Shown piece by piece: positions 45,174-56,545 of a DNA stretch of 64,000 nt. A program made the translations under genes and the position numbers. The DNA lies in assembly GCA_030549335.1 (NCBI GenBank), contig CM060186.1, forward strand, positions 25,411,189 to 25,475,188. Reading direction: 5' to 3'. The notes under the pieces are model-generated. The model ran no database searches. It was not told where the DNA came from and saw only the letters and a program-made list of their open reading frames with translations. Source of the DNA: Pontederia crassipes. Lineage: Eukaryota > Streptophyta > Magnoliopsida > Commelinales > Pontederiaceae. Position 1 is the first letter of the stretch, and each line of letters opens with the position of its first letter.

Positions 45174-47398
45174 ATCTCTCCCTTTCTTATGAAGACAAAT
45201 CGAGAAATATGAAAAAAAAATATAATTTGACGAAAAAGTTGTAAAATCTTGTTAAAATAATTTTACTCACCTTAACACTTAACTTTTCGTATAAAATATA
45301 TTCAGGACATATTTCTCCTATACTTCTCCCCCTTTTGTTTCATCAAAAAGTCATTTGTAAATGAAATATATAAGAAACCATATGTAATTCCCCCTTAATC
45401 AATTTTTCAAAAAATCTATTCTTCTCCCCTTTTGTCATATAATAGATATGAAGAGTTTGCAACATAAGGTTTTGAAAGATAACTCCCCCTAAGTTTATGG
45501 CTATTTTATAATGAAAACCAATCTATGAAAGTCGAAACAAAAATATATTAAGAATCAAAATATGGCATAAAACTTTGATTCAACAATGATATCCACGATA
45601 AAGTTTAATCATGCTCCCCCTGTCACTATTGCCAATTTTCATTTATATGTTCCTCTTTTAGGAAATTGTACTTTGAATTTTTTAGTGACATAAAAAATAG
45701 ACGATACGATTACCATAACCTTTGTGCCTTCACATCTCCTACTCCATATGTCCTTTGCATGCGAGGCACACCTGAAAAGAAATCAAGTAATTTTTGGTAC
45801 CCAAACTTTCTTGGGTCCGATTTTGTTAGATGATGTTCCTTTCGGAACCCAAATCATGCCATGTCGTAATGATTTTCTTATTTTACATTGATGTGCATAA
45901 TGGCCATGAAACCCGCTTGTAAAACATTTGAGATGTGATTTTCTATGTTTGGATTTCCAATAAGAATTTTCATGTCCAAAATGATTCCTAAGATTACTTA
46001 TCGTTACATGAGAAATAGTCTTATTTTGTGAGTTCTTCAAAAGGTCATTTTCCTTCTTTACATTGTCTAAAGAACATGCTAGTTTTACAATTTCGCATGC
46101 ATGTGTAATTTTCAAAGTTTCAATTTCATTTTTGAAATTTTCATTTTCCATAAGACATATATCATTTTCTTCTTTTAATTTTTCAATCTCATGTGTTAAC
46201 TTGTCATTTTCTTCTTTAAGTGAGAAATATCTTTTTATAAGAGATGAGAGTTCTTTATTCACATCTAAAGAAAGAGCTTCTTCGGAACAGTTCGATGAGT
46301 CATAATTTGAATTTGAAGGGTTAGAAAGTACCTCATCGTCGTGTGCCATCAAGCATGTGTATGCTTCATCACTAGAAGAGCTTGATGAATTACTTGTTTC
46401 ACTAGACTCTTCATATTTTTTCTTTTTACCTTTTCGGAATTTTTCTTCTTTGTGGTGCTTGTATGATTTTCTTGTTGGCTTCTCGTTCTTGTCTTTCTTC
46501 TTTAACCAACTTGAGATATTTATCCAATTTTCTAGTGTAGAGTGCGAGTTTCTTTTCATCCACTTCCTCTTCGCTTGAGTCTTCTTCTATTGTATTTGTC
46601 TTCAATGCCAATGTTTTTTTTCTTGGGGGATTTTTCTTCATGATCTTCTTGGATTGAGATCTCATAGTTTAAAAGTGAACCAATAAGATCATCAAAATTC
46701 AATTTGTTCAAATCCTTTTCTTCGATTACAGTCCTCTTTGTATGCCATTTTGAGGAGAGAGACCTGATAATCTTTTTCACTTTTTGGGGGTTAGATCTTG
46801 ACTCGCCCAAAGAGGCTAAGCCATTCAAAATATCATTAAACCGAGCTACCATATCATTTATGGATTCATTTTCATGAATTTTGAAAGAATCATATTGATG
46901 GTTTAAAATATTCAATCTAGATTCTTTAACCTTGTCGGTTCCTTCATAAGTGGTGATGAGCTTCTCCCAAATCTTGGTTGAAGATTCACGACTTGAAATC
47001 CGATTAAACTCCGTCGAATCCAAAGTACAATAAAATATATTTTTCGCTTTCCAATCACGTTTGAAAAAATCTTTTCTTTTTCTTTAGAACCAGTAGGTAA
47101 CTTTTCATGAACATAAAAACATTTTTCAACTATTTCCCACATGTCGATATCAATAGAACAAATATATGCTTGAAATCTAATTTTTCAATATGCAAAATTT
47201 GATGCATTTAAAAGAGGAGGACGACTAATAGATTGTCCTTCGGCAAAACCAAATCCGCTTGATGCCATGGCTCTTGAATATTGTTAAATCTTAAAACAAG
47301 ATGATTGAATCTTAAAAATATTAAGATCTAAAATGATTAGATCTGAAAATGAGAAGATTCAAAAGATCAAAACAAGAGCAACTTGCTCTGATACCAAT
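45174..47398 (-). mobile_element. TR-GAG internal region 2 (gag-only)
   Basis: Same structure as region 1: a purine-rich tract next to LTR B (minus-strand AAGAAAGGGAGAGAT, a polypurine tract), about 600 non-coding bases, gag at 45783-47270, and a primer site TGGTATCAGAGC (plus 47385-47396) next to LTR C. Gag residues differ from region 1 at only a few positions over 250 codons. Broken copy. Confidence 0.87.
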
Positions 47399-48645
47399 TG
47401 TAGGATCTCAAAAGGCACCAAAAGAGGGGGGGGGGGTGAATTGGTGTTCAATTGAAAATATCAATTTCACAAAAACCGTCGCGGAAGCACAAAACCGATT
47501 CTTAAATCCTTTATAATTCAAATCATAAATTCAATATGAATGGGGGGAGAGAGAGAGAGAAAATCAAACTCAAATGGACACGGTGGTTTGTTGATGAGGT
47601 TCGGCCACACCTTAGCCTACGTCCCCGCTCCGACTTCTCGACCTCGAGACCGTCGGAGATTCCATTAGCACTCCCTTTGTTCCAAATGGGGCAAGGAAGA
47701 AAGCCCTTTACACCACCGCCTTTTTCTCCGTTTCGAGAGGCAAGGCAAACTCTCCTCCTAGGAAGCTAATCTATTTCTCTCGCTCAAGAGGTAAGATTTG
47801 GAACCTCTTTTACACATGAGCTCTCTCTAATTTTTCTGAACAAAAGTGTTTCTCTCTTTACAAAGCTAAGCTCACAAGAGAAGAAGAGAGAAAGAATGAG
47901 AAAGCTATAAAATGAAAACTTCAACAAATAATCTCTCTTTGACAACTTGAAGCTTTTCTTCAATGAGTCAATGGGTGCTTATGCCTCTGGCTTTGGCACT
48001 CCTTTTATAGCCTTCAATGTGTGGAAAATTCGTCCAGAAATCATTCCACAAATTCCTCCTTCAAATTTGACCGTTATTGTTCATTTGACTCACAGGCCGG
48101 TCGACCGCACTTCTGGACCGGTCGACCGGTCTATATGACCGTTGCGTTGATTTTTCAGTTACCGCAGCTAGTCGGTCGACCGGACTATCGACCGGTGTCT
48201 CGACCGGTACAGTCTCACAGTTTTAATTTATAACCGTTGATCGGTAGGCCGCTGCATCGACCTGTCTGTCGACTAGTATAGTCTCGACGTCGTCTGGAGC
48301 AGCCTCAGTAGTTATCGGTCGACCGACATCTTCTATTCGGTCGACAGGTACATCTCGACCGGCCTTCTTTGCGTCGACCGGCAGGTTGACCGACCTGCAC
48401 TCTTTTGATCATAACTTTCTGCACGATTATTCAAATTAGATGATATTAGAGTCTATGGAAATCTATCACAATTCTCTACAACTTTGCTCCAAAACTAATT
48501 AGATCAGTGATAATTACCTAATCAAAGCGTAGTGTGCATAAAGTTATTCATTTTTTTAAAACTTTTTTAACATTTCAACTTTAATCTTTCGATGTTTGCT
48601 TCATCAAAATATAATTTTATATGTCATTAAAACTTTGACCCAACA
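47399..48645 (-). repeat. TR-GAG array LTR C (inner)
   Basis: 1247 bases, TGTAGGATC to CCCAACA. It is the closest relative of LTR B. GGTCGACCG cluster at 48093-48390. Confidence 0.9.
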
Positions 48646-50872
48646 ATCTCTCCCTTTCTTATGAAGACAAATCGAGAAATATGAAAAAAAAATATAATTT
48701 GACGAAAAACTTGTAAAATCTTGTTAAAATAATTTTACTCACCTTAACACTTAATTTTTCGTATAAAATATATTCAGGACATATTTCTCCTATACTTATC
48801 TCCCTTTTGTTTCATCAAAAAGTCATTTGTAAATGAAATATATAAGAAACCATATGTAATTCCCCCTTAATCAATTTTTCAAAAAATCTATTCTTCTCCC
48901 CTTTTGTCATATAATAGATATGAAGAGTTTGCAACATAAGGTTTTGAAAGATAACTCCCCCTAAGTTTATGGCTATTTTATAATGAAAATCAATCTATGA
49001 AAGTCGAAACAAAAATATATTAAGAATTAAAATATGGCATAATACTTTGATTCAACAATGATATCCACGATAAAGTTTAATCATGCTCCCCCTGTCACTA
49101 TTGCCAATTTTCATTTATATGTTTCTCTTTTAGAAAATTGTAGTTTGAATTTTTTAGTGACATAAAAAATAGACGATACTATCACCATAACCTTTGTGCC
49201 TTCACATCTCCTACTCCATACGTCCTTTGCATGTGAGGCACACCTAAAAAGAAATCAAGTAATTTTTGGTACCCAAACTTTCTTGGGTCCGATTTTGTTA
49301 GATGATGTTCTTTTCGGAACCCAAATCTTGCCATGTCGTAATGATTTTCTTATTTTACATTGATATGCATAATGGCCATGAAACCCGCTTGTAAAACCTT
49401 TGAGATGTGATTTTCTATGTTTGGATTTCCAATAAGAATTTTCATGTCCAAAATGATTCCTAAGATTATTTGTTGTTACATGAGAAATAGTCTTATTTTG
49501 TGAGTTCTTCAAAAGGTCATTTTCCTTCTTTACATTGTCTAAAGAACATGCTAGTTTTACAATTTCGCATGCATGTGTAATTTCCAAAGTTTCAATTTCA
49601 TTTTTGAAATTTTCATTTTCCATAAGACATATATCCTTTTCTTCTTTTAATTTTTCAATCTCATGTGTTAACTTGTCATTTTCTTCTTTAAGTGAGAAAT
49701 ATCTTTTTATAAGAGATGAGAGTTCTTTATTCACATCTAAAGAAAGATCTTCTTCGGAAGAGTTTGATGAGTCATAATTTGAATTTGAAGGGTTAGAAAG
49801 TACTTCATCGTCGTGTGCCATCAAGCATGTGTATGCTTCATCACTAGAAGAGCTTGATGAATTACTTGTTTCACTAGACTCTTCATATTTTTTCTTTTTA
49901 CCTTTTCGGAATTTTTCTTCTTTGTGGTGCTTGTATGATTTTCTTGTTGGCTTCTCGTTCTTGTCTTTCTTCTTTAACCAACTTGAGATATTTATCCAAT
50001 TTTCTAGTGTAGAGTGCGAGTTTCTTTTCATCCACTTCCTCTTCGCTTGAGTCTTCTTCTATTGTATTTGTCTTCAATGCCAATGTTTTTTTTTCTTGGG
50101 GGATTTTTCTTCATGATCTTCTTGGATTGAGATCTCATAGTTTAAAAGTGAACCAATAAGATCATCAAAATTCAATTTGTTCAAATCCTTTTCTTCGATT
50201 ACAGTCCTCTTTGTATGCCATTTTGAGGAGAGAGACCTGAGAATCTTTTTCACTTTTTGGGGGTTAGATCTTGGCTCGCCCAAAGAGGCTAAGCCATTCA
50301 AAATATCATTAAACCGAGCTACCATATCATTTATGGATTCATTTTCATGCATTTTGAAAGAATCATATTGATGGTTTAAAATATTCAATTTAGATTCTTT
50401 AACCTTGTCGGTTCCTTCATAAGTGGTGATGAGCTTCTCCCAAATCTTGGTTGAAGATTCACAACTTGAAATCCGATTAAACTTCGTCGAATCCAAAGCA
50501 CAATAAAATATATTTTTCGCTTTCCAATCAAGTTTTGAAAAAATCTTTTGTTTTTCTTTAGAATCAGTAGGTAACTTTTCATGAACATAAAAACATTTTT
50601 CAACTATTTCCCACATGTCGATATCAATAGAACAAATATATGCTTGAAATCTAATTTTTCAATATGCAAAATTTGATGCATTTAAAAGAGGAGGACGACT
50701 AATAGATTGTCCTTCGGTAAAACCAAATCCTCTTGATGCCATGGCTCTTGAATATTGTTAAATCTTAAAACAAGATGATTGAATCTTAAAAATATTAAGA
50801 TCTAAAATGATTAGATCTGAAAATGAGAAGATTCAAAAGATCAAAACAAGAGCAACTTGCTCTGATACCAAT
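48646..50872 (-). mobile_element. TR-GAG internal region 3 (gag-only)
   Basis: Polypurine tract next to LTR C, non-coding part, gag at 49255-50740, and a primer site TGGTATCAGAGC (plus 50859-50870) next to LTR D. It contains the longest uninterrupted UBN2-type segment of the three (50074-50616, 180 codons), yet the copy as a whole is broken. Confidence 0.87.
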
Positions 50873-52119
50873 TGTAGGATCTCAAAAGGCACCAAAAGGG
50901 GGGGGGGGTGAATTGGTGTTCAATTGAAAATATCAATTTCACAAAAACCGTCGCGGAAGCACAAAACCGATTCTAAAATCCTTTATAATTCAGATCATAA
51001 ATTCAATATGAATGGGGGGAGAGAGAGAGAGAAAATCAAACTCAAATGGACACGGTGGTTTGTTGACGAGGTTCGGCCACACCTTAGCCTACGTCCCCGC
51101 TCCGACTTCTCGACCTCGAGGCCGTCGGAGATTCCACTAGCACTCCCTTTGTTCCAAATGGGGCAAGGAAGAAAGTCCTTTACACCACCGCCTTTTTCTC
51201 CGTTTTGAGAGGCAAGGCAACCTCTCCTCCTAGGAAGCTAATCTATTTCTCTCGCTCAAGAGGTAAGATTTCGAACCTCTTTTACACTTGAGCTCTCTCT
51301 AATTTTTCTGAACAAAAGTGTTTCTCTCTTTACAAAGCTAAGCTCACAAAAGAAGAAGAGAGAAAGAATGAGAAAGCTATAAAATGAAAACTTCAAGAAA
51401 TGGTCTCTCTTTGACAACTTGAAGCTTTTCTTCAATGAGTGAATGTGTGCTTATGCCTCTGGCTTTGGCACTCCTTTTATAGCCTTCAATGTGTGGAAAA
51501 TTCGTCCAGAAATCATTCCACAAATTCCTCCTTCAAATTTGACCGTTACTGTTCATTTGACTCGCAGGCCGGTCGATCGCACTTCTGGACCGGTCGACCG
51601 GTCTATATGACCGTTGCGTTGATTTTTCAGTTACCGCAGCTGGTCGGTCGACCGGTGTCTCGACCGGTACAGTCTCGCAGTTTTGATTTATAGCCGTTGA
51701 TCGGTCGACCGCTGCATCGACCTGTCTGTCGACTGGTATAGTCTCGACGTCGTCTGGAGCAGCCTCAGTAGTTATCGGTCGACCGGCATCTTCTATTCGG
51801 TCAACAGGTACATCTCGACCGGCCTTCTTTGCGTCGACCGACAGGTTGACCGACTTGCATTCTTTTGATCATAACTTTCTGCACGGTTATCCAAATTAGA
51901 TGATATTGGAATCTATGGAAAGCTATTAGAATTCTCTACAACTTTGATGTTCCACTTTTCTCCAAAACTAATTAGGTCAGTGATAATTATCTAATCAAAG
52001 CGTAGTGTGCATAAAGTTATTCATTTTTCTTTAAACTTTTTTAGCATTTCAACTTTAATCTTTCGAACTTTGCTTCATCAAAATATAATTTTATATGTCA
52101 TTAAAACTTTGACTCAACA
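50873..52119 (-). repeat. TR-GAG array LTR D (rightmost)
   Basis: 1247 bases ending CTCAACA, directly followed by the right CCATG duplication. It shares with LTR A a TGATGTTCCACTTTTC segment not present in LTRs B and C. Confidence 0.9.
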
Positions 52120-53374
52120 CCATGAAATATGGTTTAACTCCAAACTATTGCTTTCTCGACTTTGAGAGAAGCGCACAATGAAGAAACTATGATTTCACGG
52201 GCCGTAAAAGAATTATCACGGTCGTGAAGACACAATTTCACGATCCTATTACCGTAGTTCACGGATCGAGCATCGCTTATTTTTGGAAAAAGAGAACTTA
52301 CGGGCCGTGACACATTTCGCACGACTGTTAAAACATAAGTTCACGGATCCCGCAAGTTTCACGGCTTCTCCATTGATTGGAAAAGATGTCATCACAAGTC
52401 GTGATGATGAGCTAATGGGCCATTACGAGATGAAGTGTTATGAAGACAAGAATGTAACGAGCCGTAACGAAGCCTTTACGGGTCTCACAAAAATGTTGGA
52501 GGAAGTTCATATCGCATAGCGTGCCATGAAACAATAGTCACGAATCTCACAAAAGTTACGCACTACATAAGTTGAGTTTCACGGGCCATTAGTGTTATGT
52601 CACGGGTCGTGAAGTTACTAAGTCATACGTTATAATTAGAAAAGCCTGATTCACGATTGTGAATGATTGAGCCATTAAATCATATTCAAGGGGCATGACA
52701 GACATTGTTTTCGACATGGAAATTTATTTTTGGAAGAATTCTCAACACACAAGGACTTCAACTCTTACCATATGTCTCAGGGATCGATTGGAAACAAATT
52801 AGACCAAAATTTTAGAGTCTTGCAAGACAAAAATTTCAAAATTAATAGAACTCCAAATTTACCTTATCTTACAAGGAAAATGTTTCTGTTTCTTCTCAAA
52901 TTGCATGGAAATTTGAGCCTTTATAAAAAGGGATGCCTGACAGTCAAGAACAATCATTCTAGGGCTTGCTACCAAAGCTTTCAAGCCAAGAATAGAGGAG
53001 CACTTTTGAAGGACGAAGGAGAAGACTTCTACGTAGCACACTCAAGAGATGATTGTGTAGCAGTTCATCATCGTTTCTAAAAGAGTACTCTTCGTTCTAC
53101 ATATTGTTGGGATGATATTTTAGATTTTCATGTTTTATCCATCATTTTATCATTTAGTTTTAGTTGCAAGAGTTTTAGTGAATGAACAAATTTTGATTTT
53201 GGTTAATCAAATAATAAATTATTTAGTTTTTATGAACATGATTGCTGTATTTAATGCTTTCTTCAGATTTTAATGACTTTGGATTAATAATTAATTGATT
53301 ACTATAATCAAATATTTAGTTGATAATTTTCAACCATAATTTATTCTAAACTTTATGTTGAAACAATACATGTC

Positions 53375-53900
53375 CAGGGGTTTTCACGGGACGGGTTGGT
53401 CCCGACCCGTGAATAAACCCGACCCGACCCGATCAAATATAGTCGGGTCAGGTTGGGTCGTGTCAAGCTGTCCATGGGGGCAAAATCCGACCCAACCCGA
53501 TCCGGTTCGGGTCGGGTCGGGTGGTCGTGTTAACCGACCACCCAATTTTCCTTTTTTTCAATTTTTTCTTACTAATTTTATATTTTTTTAATATAAAAAT
53601 ATTATTTAATATTTATTTTAAAGCAAAAAATAAGTTTTGTAATTATTTAAATATTATTTCAGTATTTAAAACATTTTATTTTATTTCTAAATTCTTTTAA
53701 AGCAAATATAGGCCTAGATTTAAATAAAAATAGAATAAAATTAAAAAAATAATGGGTCATCGGGTCGGGTCAAGTCGACTCGGGTTGGATTTTTCCAACC
53801 CGTACTCGACCCGACCACCAACCTGACCCGACCCAAACTAAATTGGGTCGGGTCGGATTGTCGGGTTCACCGGGTCGACCCAACCCGATGAAAACCCTTA
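53375..53900. mobile_element. Non-autonomous hAT element rich in GGGTCGGGT
   Basis: The ends CAGGGGTTTTCACGGG and CCCGATGAAAACCCTTA are imperfect inverted repeats of hAT type. A perfect 8-bp target duplication TACATGTC is found at 53367-53374 and 53901-53908. Both arms are packed with GGGTCGGGT/ACCCGACCC repeats. A 200-base AT-rich centre has no coding capacity. Confidence 0.9.
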
Positions 53901-54415
53901 TACATGTCACAATCTAATAGAACTGTGTGGATTATTGGATTGTGTGGTCTGCGTAATTGACACATGTGGGTGATTAAATAGTTTAACGATTACAACTTAT
54001 TGCATCTTGATTTTAATATGACCGAGGGTAGATCCAGGCGAAGTACTTTCAAATTATTATTGTCTTAAGATAGTTTATTTACTTGGTTAGGGAGATCATA
54101 TCTTCAATGTCCTTAATCCATCTAAGAACTAAATTTGAACTTCACGTGTATACTTGATTTTACAAAAATTATAGATTGTTCTAATTATTATAGATCATCC
54201 TAAGGACCTATGCATCGTTAGCTTTAGACTTTTATCTTTCTGTAATTTTATTTTCTGCACACTTTTATCCCAAAATGTACGTCGTCTCCTATTACCCTAT
54301 GGAATTTGATAAATAAGTAAAATACTTCATCGTGGGTTCGACACTCTACTCTTACACTTTATTACTTGAGCGACTAATGTACTTGCTAGCTATACTGTTA
54401 TCAATTTTTGCATCA

Positions 54416-55123
54416 CCAACAACAGTATTTTTGACTAGTTATCATATATGCTTGCCATGTTACTTCCATAGTTGACAACATGACAACCTCATCCCGGCCC
54501 ATTCGTCATGCTAGAAGGCTATACTATTGATTCCCGAAAAGCTTTGTCAATTATTCTCCCCATCCTTAGGCTCTATCGCTTTTGGGAGGATGCTTGGGTC
54601 TCTTTCACTCCCCTTTCTCTATCTTTTCCACGACTAGCTACCTTAACACAAAATCGACTAGCTACTATTGTGGGCTATTGGTAAGAATCCTTGTTCTCTA
54701 ATGGTATTTGGACACCTCTTTGGCTGAAACTCTATCATATCAACAAGTGGACAACCTCCTATGCTTATTAGAGAGGTTGGATGGGCTAGCACTAGACAAT
54801 TCCAAATGAGATATTTGATATGGATCGCGGGTCAGTTCTCAGGTAATGTTATATTTAAATTGTTGGATGAAGATAATGGGACAAATGATGGTGAACAACG
54901 GATGGATTGTAACCTTATTTGGAAATTGAAAATTTCTCTTCATATTAAAATCTTTGCATGGATCTTCAATGACTTCTAACTAAAAACTTCATATCACAAT
55001 GGTATCCTATAAGCATCACGAGCCCATTGTGTGAGTACAGCGATGAGAATCTGGATAATCTCTATTGGTTCCTTTATGAAAAGGGTTGTATGGAAGGATG
55101 CAGGTTGTCACTGGTTAGAATAA
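54416..55123 (+). mobile_element. L1-type LINE, ORF2 3' part (zf-RVT region)
   Basis: This continues the LINE interrupted at 40250. FWEDAWVSFTPLSLSFPRLA near 54572 is the typical block before the zinc-binding domain of plant L1 ORF2. LIWKLKISLHIKIFAWIFND near 54912 is the start of the reverse-transcriptase zinc-binding domain (zf-RVT). The normal Cys/His residues after it are poorly preserved. It is decayed by stops and shifts. The LINE is again interrupted at about 55124 by a foldback element and resumes at 56312. Confidence 0.75.
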
Positions 55124-56311
55124 ATTACACGAATGATCCCTCAACTTTAAGTCAATTTTCAACTGGTCCCTCAACTTTAATTTGTAATCAGAATGTCCCT
55201 CGTCTTTTATTTTCTTGCACGATTAGTCCTCTTGATCGGTGATAGTGAGTTTCTCGATTGCCTTGCATACGTGGCTGACACATAAGTTGTTTCTCTCTCA
55301 TCCATGTCATTTAAGTAATCCACGTCATTTAACGCTTCAATCCAAGTAAATTACATGGATCGTCCCCCAACTTTGAGTCGATTTCTAAATAGTCTCCCAA
55401 CTTTGATATTATTGCATGATTCATCCACTTGACTGGTAAGAAATAGTCTCCCGATTATCTTGCGATGTGATATTAATAAAATATTTTAACAAGCTGACAT
55501 CACATAATAAAAAAATATTAAAAAAATTTAAGGACGTGGACGAGCTGACAGAGGGGGGGTGCGGTCCCCCCTCTCCAAGCTCGCCCTTTGGCGAGTTGGC
55601 ATAGGGGACGCCAACCCCCCTCTCCAAGCTCGCCCACTGGCGAGCTTCGCACAAGGGGAGCCAACACCCCCTCGCGAGCTCGTCGACGATCCTAAATGAC
55701 TCTCAGTTGAGAGATTATAAAAAATAAAAATAATAGGAGCACCGACGAACTCGCGAGGGGGCGTTAGCGTCCCATGTGCGAAGCTCGCCAGTGGGCGAGC
55801 TTGGAGAGGGGGGCCGACGCCTCCTATGCCAACTCGCCAAAGGGCGAGCTTGGAGAGGGGCCGACACCCCTCCTCTGCCAGCTCGTCTGTGTCCTAAAAT
55901 TTTTATAATATTTTTTATTGTGTGATGTCAACTAGTTAAAATTTTTTATTATATTTTATTATGCAATATCGCAAGATAATCGGGAGATTATTTCTTACCA
56001 GTCAAGTGGATGAATCGTGTAATAATATTAAAGTTGGGGGGACTGTTTAAAAATCGACTCAAGGTTGGGGGATGATCCGTGTAATTTACTTGGTTTGGAG
56101 CGTTAAATGACGTGGATGATTTAAATGATGTGGATGAGAGAGAAATGACTCACGTGTCGGCCACGTATGCAAGGTAATCGAGAAACCCACTATCACCGAT
56201 CAAGAGAACTAATCGTGTAAGAAAATAAAAGATGAGGGACGTTTTTGTTATAAATTAAAATTAGGGGACCAATTGGAAATCGACTCGAAGTTGGGGGACC
56301 ATTCGTGTAAT
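55124..56311. mobile_element. Mutator-type foldback element, nearly all inverted repeat
   Basis: The ends ATTACACGAATGATCC and GG-ACCATTCGTGTAAT are inverted, and the two arms of about 560-580 bases correspond almost to the centre near 55715. Shared blocks include TTGCATACGTGGC, CATCCACTTGACTGGTAAG and GGACGTGGACGAGCTG-like parts. The putative 9-bp flanks TTAGAATAA and TTTGAACAA agree at seven of nine positions, consistent with a Mutator-like element. Each arm holds smaller palindromes, such as AAGCTCGCC-CACT-GGCGAGCTT at 55626-55647. No coding region; the open frame near 55421-55654 is an artefact of the GC-rich arm. Confidence 0.82.
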
Positions 56312-56545
56312 TTTGAACAAAACTTCGGAATGTGATATTTGGAGAACATATTGATTTGGAGGTTATCGATGAGATATTATCATCAATACAATGAAGCAGC
56401 AACGAGCAATCCCAATTGCATTCTTGTGGTTCATAGACATGGTCTCAATGCAATGAAGTCATATTTAGAGGCGAACACATCTACATAAAAAATGTGGTAA
56501 CATATGCTAAATATATGTGGACAATTGGATGGTGTAATGTAGCAT
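56312..56545 (+). mobile_element. L1-type LINE, C-terminal end
   Basis: After the foldback the coding wording resumes. A frame near 56450 reads CNEVIFRGEHIYIKNVVTYA, which has the form of the usual plant L1 ORF2 end (W..RN..IF). This identifies the foldback as an insertion in the LINE. No poly-A tail was identified, and the 3' border is approximate. Confidence 0.6.

Larger units (their letters stand above)
40518..52119 (-). mobile_element. Tandem array of gag-only LTR retroelement: four LTRs, three internal regions
   Basis: The order is LTR-internal-LTR-internal-LTR-internal-LTR, with a period of about 3.42-3.48 kb. The whole block is flanked by one perfect 5-bp duplication CCATG (40513-40517 and 52120-52124). 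LTRs start TGTAGGATC and end GACCCAACA (plus strand); the elements read on the minus strand. Internal regions are about 2.2 kb and carry gag but no protease, integrase, reverse transcriptase or RNase H, which fits non-autonomous Copia-related TR-GAG elements. Each gag copy is broken by a few changes. LTRs are about 98% alike by eye for the inner pair, so the array is young relative to its host LTR. Confidence 0.9.
40251..54415 (-). mobile_element. Solo LTR, TGATGC family, copy 2 (inverted), split by a TR-GAG array and a hAT
   Basis: It begins TGATGCATGCATTTTAC and ends TTTTTGCATCA. Both ends match, reverse-complemented, copy 1 at 9131-13405 (shared TATAATTAGGC/TATAATTAGTC near one end, GCTAGCAAGTACA near the other). 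Without its two insertions it is about 2.0 kb. The flanks CAAAT and CCAAC agree only at three of five positions, so the target duplication is poor; LINE homology on both sides supports the borders. A cluster of degenerate TCACGGGCCGTAA motifs lies at 52195-52650, as in copy 1. No coding domain was recognised. Confidence 0.78.

Noticed and set aside
53355-53591. 78-codon frame
   Set aside because: It is the translation of the hAT G-rich repeats.
40246-54420. 5-bp duplication of the second TGATGC LTR
   Set aside because: CAAAT and CCAAC match at only three of five bases, so I do not claim a duplication; borders rest on end homology with copy 1 and the LINE flanks.
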